From the NCBI GenBank assembly GCA_016293645.1, contig JAEDDW010000105.1, forward strand, positions 1-5,432: a DNA stretch of 5,432 nt, read 5' to 3'. Of the stretch, positions 5,284 to 5,432 are shown in pieces. Source of the stretch: Treponema sp. (GTDB lineage: Bacteria; Spirochaetota; Spirochaetia; Treponematales; Treponemataceae). The position numbers and the translations under genes were made by a program. The notes under the pieces are model-generated. The model was not told the origin of the DNA. It worked only from the letters and a program-made list of their open reading frames with translations, and made no database searches. Every line of letters begins with the position of its first letter. Positions within the stretch are counted from its first letter, which is position 1.

Positions 5284-5302
5284 GAGAATGGAGGAATTTT
5301 CA

Positions 5303-5432
5303 ATGAGCTACACTGCTTCGAACAAACGATATGACACAATGAAATACAACCGCTGTGGAAAATCTGGACTCATGATTCCGGCTGTTTCCTTAGGTTTATG
5401 GCACAACTTTGGAACAAACGATGACTTTGAGA
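5303..5432 (+). CDS. Aldo/keto reductase, YghZ / L-glyceraldehyde-3-phosphate reductase type (5' part only)
   Basis: Only the first 43 codons are inside the window. They carry the characteristic N-terminus of the YghZ-like subgroup of aldo/keto reductases: KRYDTMKYNRCGKSGL (8-23), IPAVSLGLWHNFG (25-37). This closely resembles E. coli YghZ as I remember it (ERYGQMQYRYCGKSGL, then LSLGLWHNFG). These NADPH-dependent cytoplasmic enzymes reduce aldehydes such as L-glyceraldehyde 3-phosphate and methylglyoxal. The catalytic Asp-Tyr-Lys-His residues lie beyond the edge. The start is ATG 5303, with GGAGGA (5290-5295) 7 nt upstream. An in-frame ATG at 5282 sits inside the -10 region and lacks a ribosome-binding site. 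The gene is probably activated by the divergent MerR-type regulator. Confidence 0.92.
   Translation, partial: MSYTASNKRYDTMKYNRCGKSGLMIPAVSLGLWHNFGTNDDFE

Noticed and set aside
5282..5302. Upstream in-frame ATG (5282) as the start of the aldo/keto reductase
   Set aside because: It sits within the predicted -10 box, has no Shine-Dalgarno, and would bury the strong GGAGGA site that fits the ATG at 5303.

Overview
The window looks like part of a spirochaete chromosome, most likely an animal-associated Treponema. I base this on the moderate GC content, the mix of genes, and the GGGGACAGACCCC-type palindromes, which I associate with Treponema genomes from memory. No rRNA or other decisive marker is present, so the assignment is tentative. 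Every gene looks intact except the last, which runs off the right edge.

Left part (1-1192): a palindromic repeat, then a tRNA-Arg(UCU) gene with its own promoter and a strong intrinsic terminator, then a gene for an exported DRGH-type DNA/RNA non-specific endonuclease. The linker of the nuclease contains two more copies of the palindrome that lies upstream of the tRNA. The nuclease start should be 263, not an upstream ATG that would run the reading frame through the tRNA.

Middle (1193-1942): a compact type II toxin-antitoxin operon. It consists of a FitA/VapB-like ribbon-helix-helix antitoxin and a VapC-like PIN ribonuclease joined by an ATGA overlap. Its near-consensus promoter is overlapped by an 8-bp inverted repeat that is the likely autoregulatory operator. 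The operon converges with a low-specificity L-threonine aldolase gene on the minus strand (1962-2987).

Right-middle (2988-4802): a short divergent control region separates the aldolase from a dGTPase-family HD phosphohydrolase gene. The dGTPase promoter is so close to the ATG that its mRNA is probably leaderless. A small YkgJ-family cysteine-cluster protein follows 12 nt later, probably in the same operon.

Right end (4803-5432): a MerR-family regulator on the minus strand faces away from an aldo/keto reductase gene of the YghZ / L-glyceraldehyde-3-phosphate reductase type, which is truncated by the window. The reductase promoter has the 19-nt -35/-10 spacing typical of MerR-activated promoters, with an imperfect dyad in the spacer. 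The two genes therefore look like a regulator/target pair.

I found no CRISPR array, insertion sequence, complete prophage or clearly new multi-gene system. The most unusual features are the palindromes inside the nuclease gene, the probable leaderless dGTPase mRNA and the two operator-like dyads.
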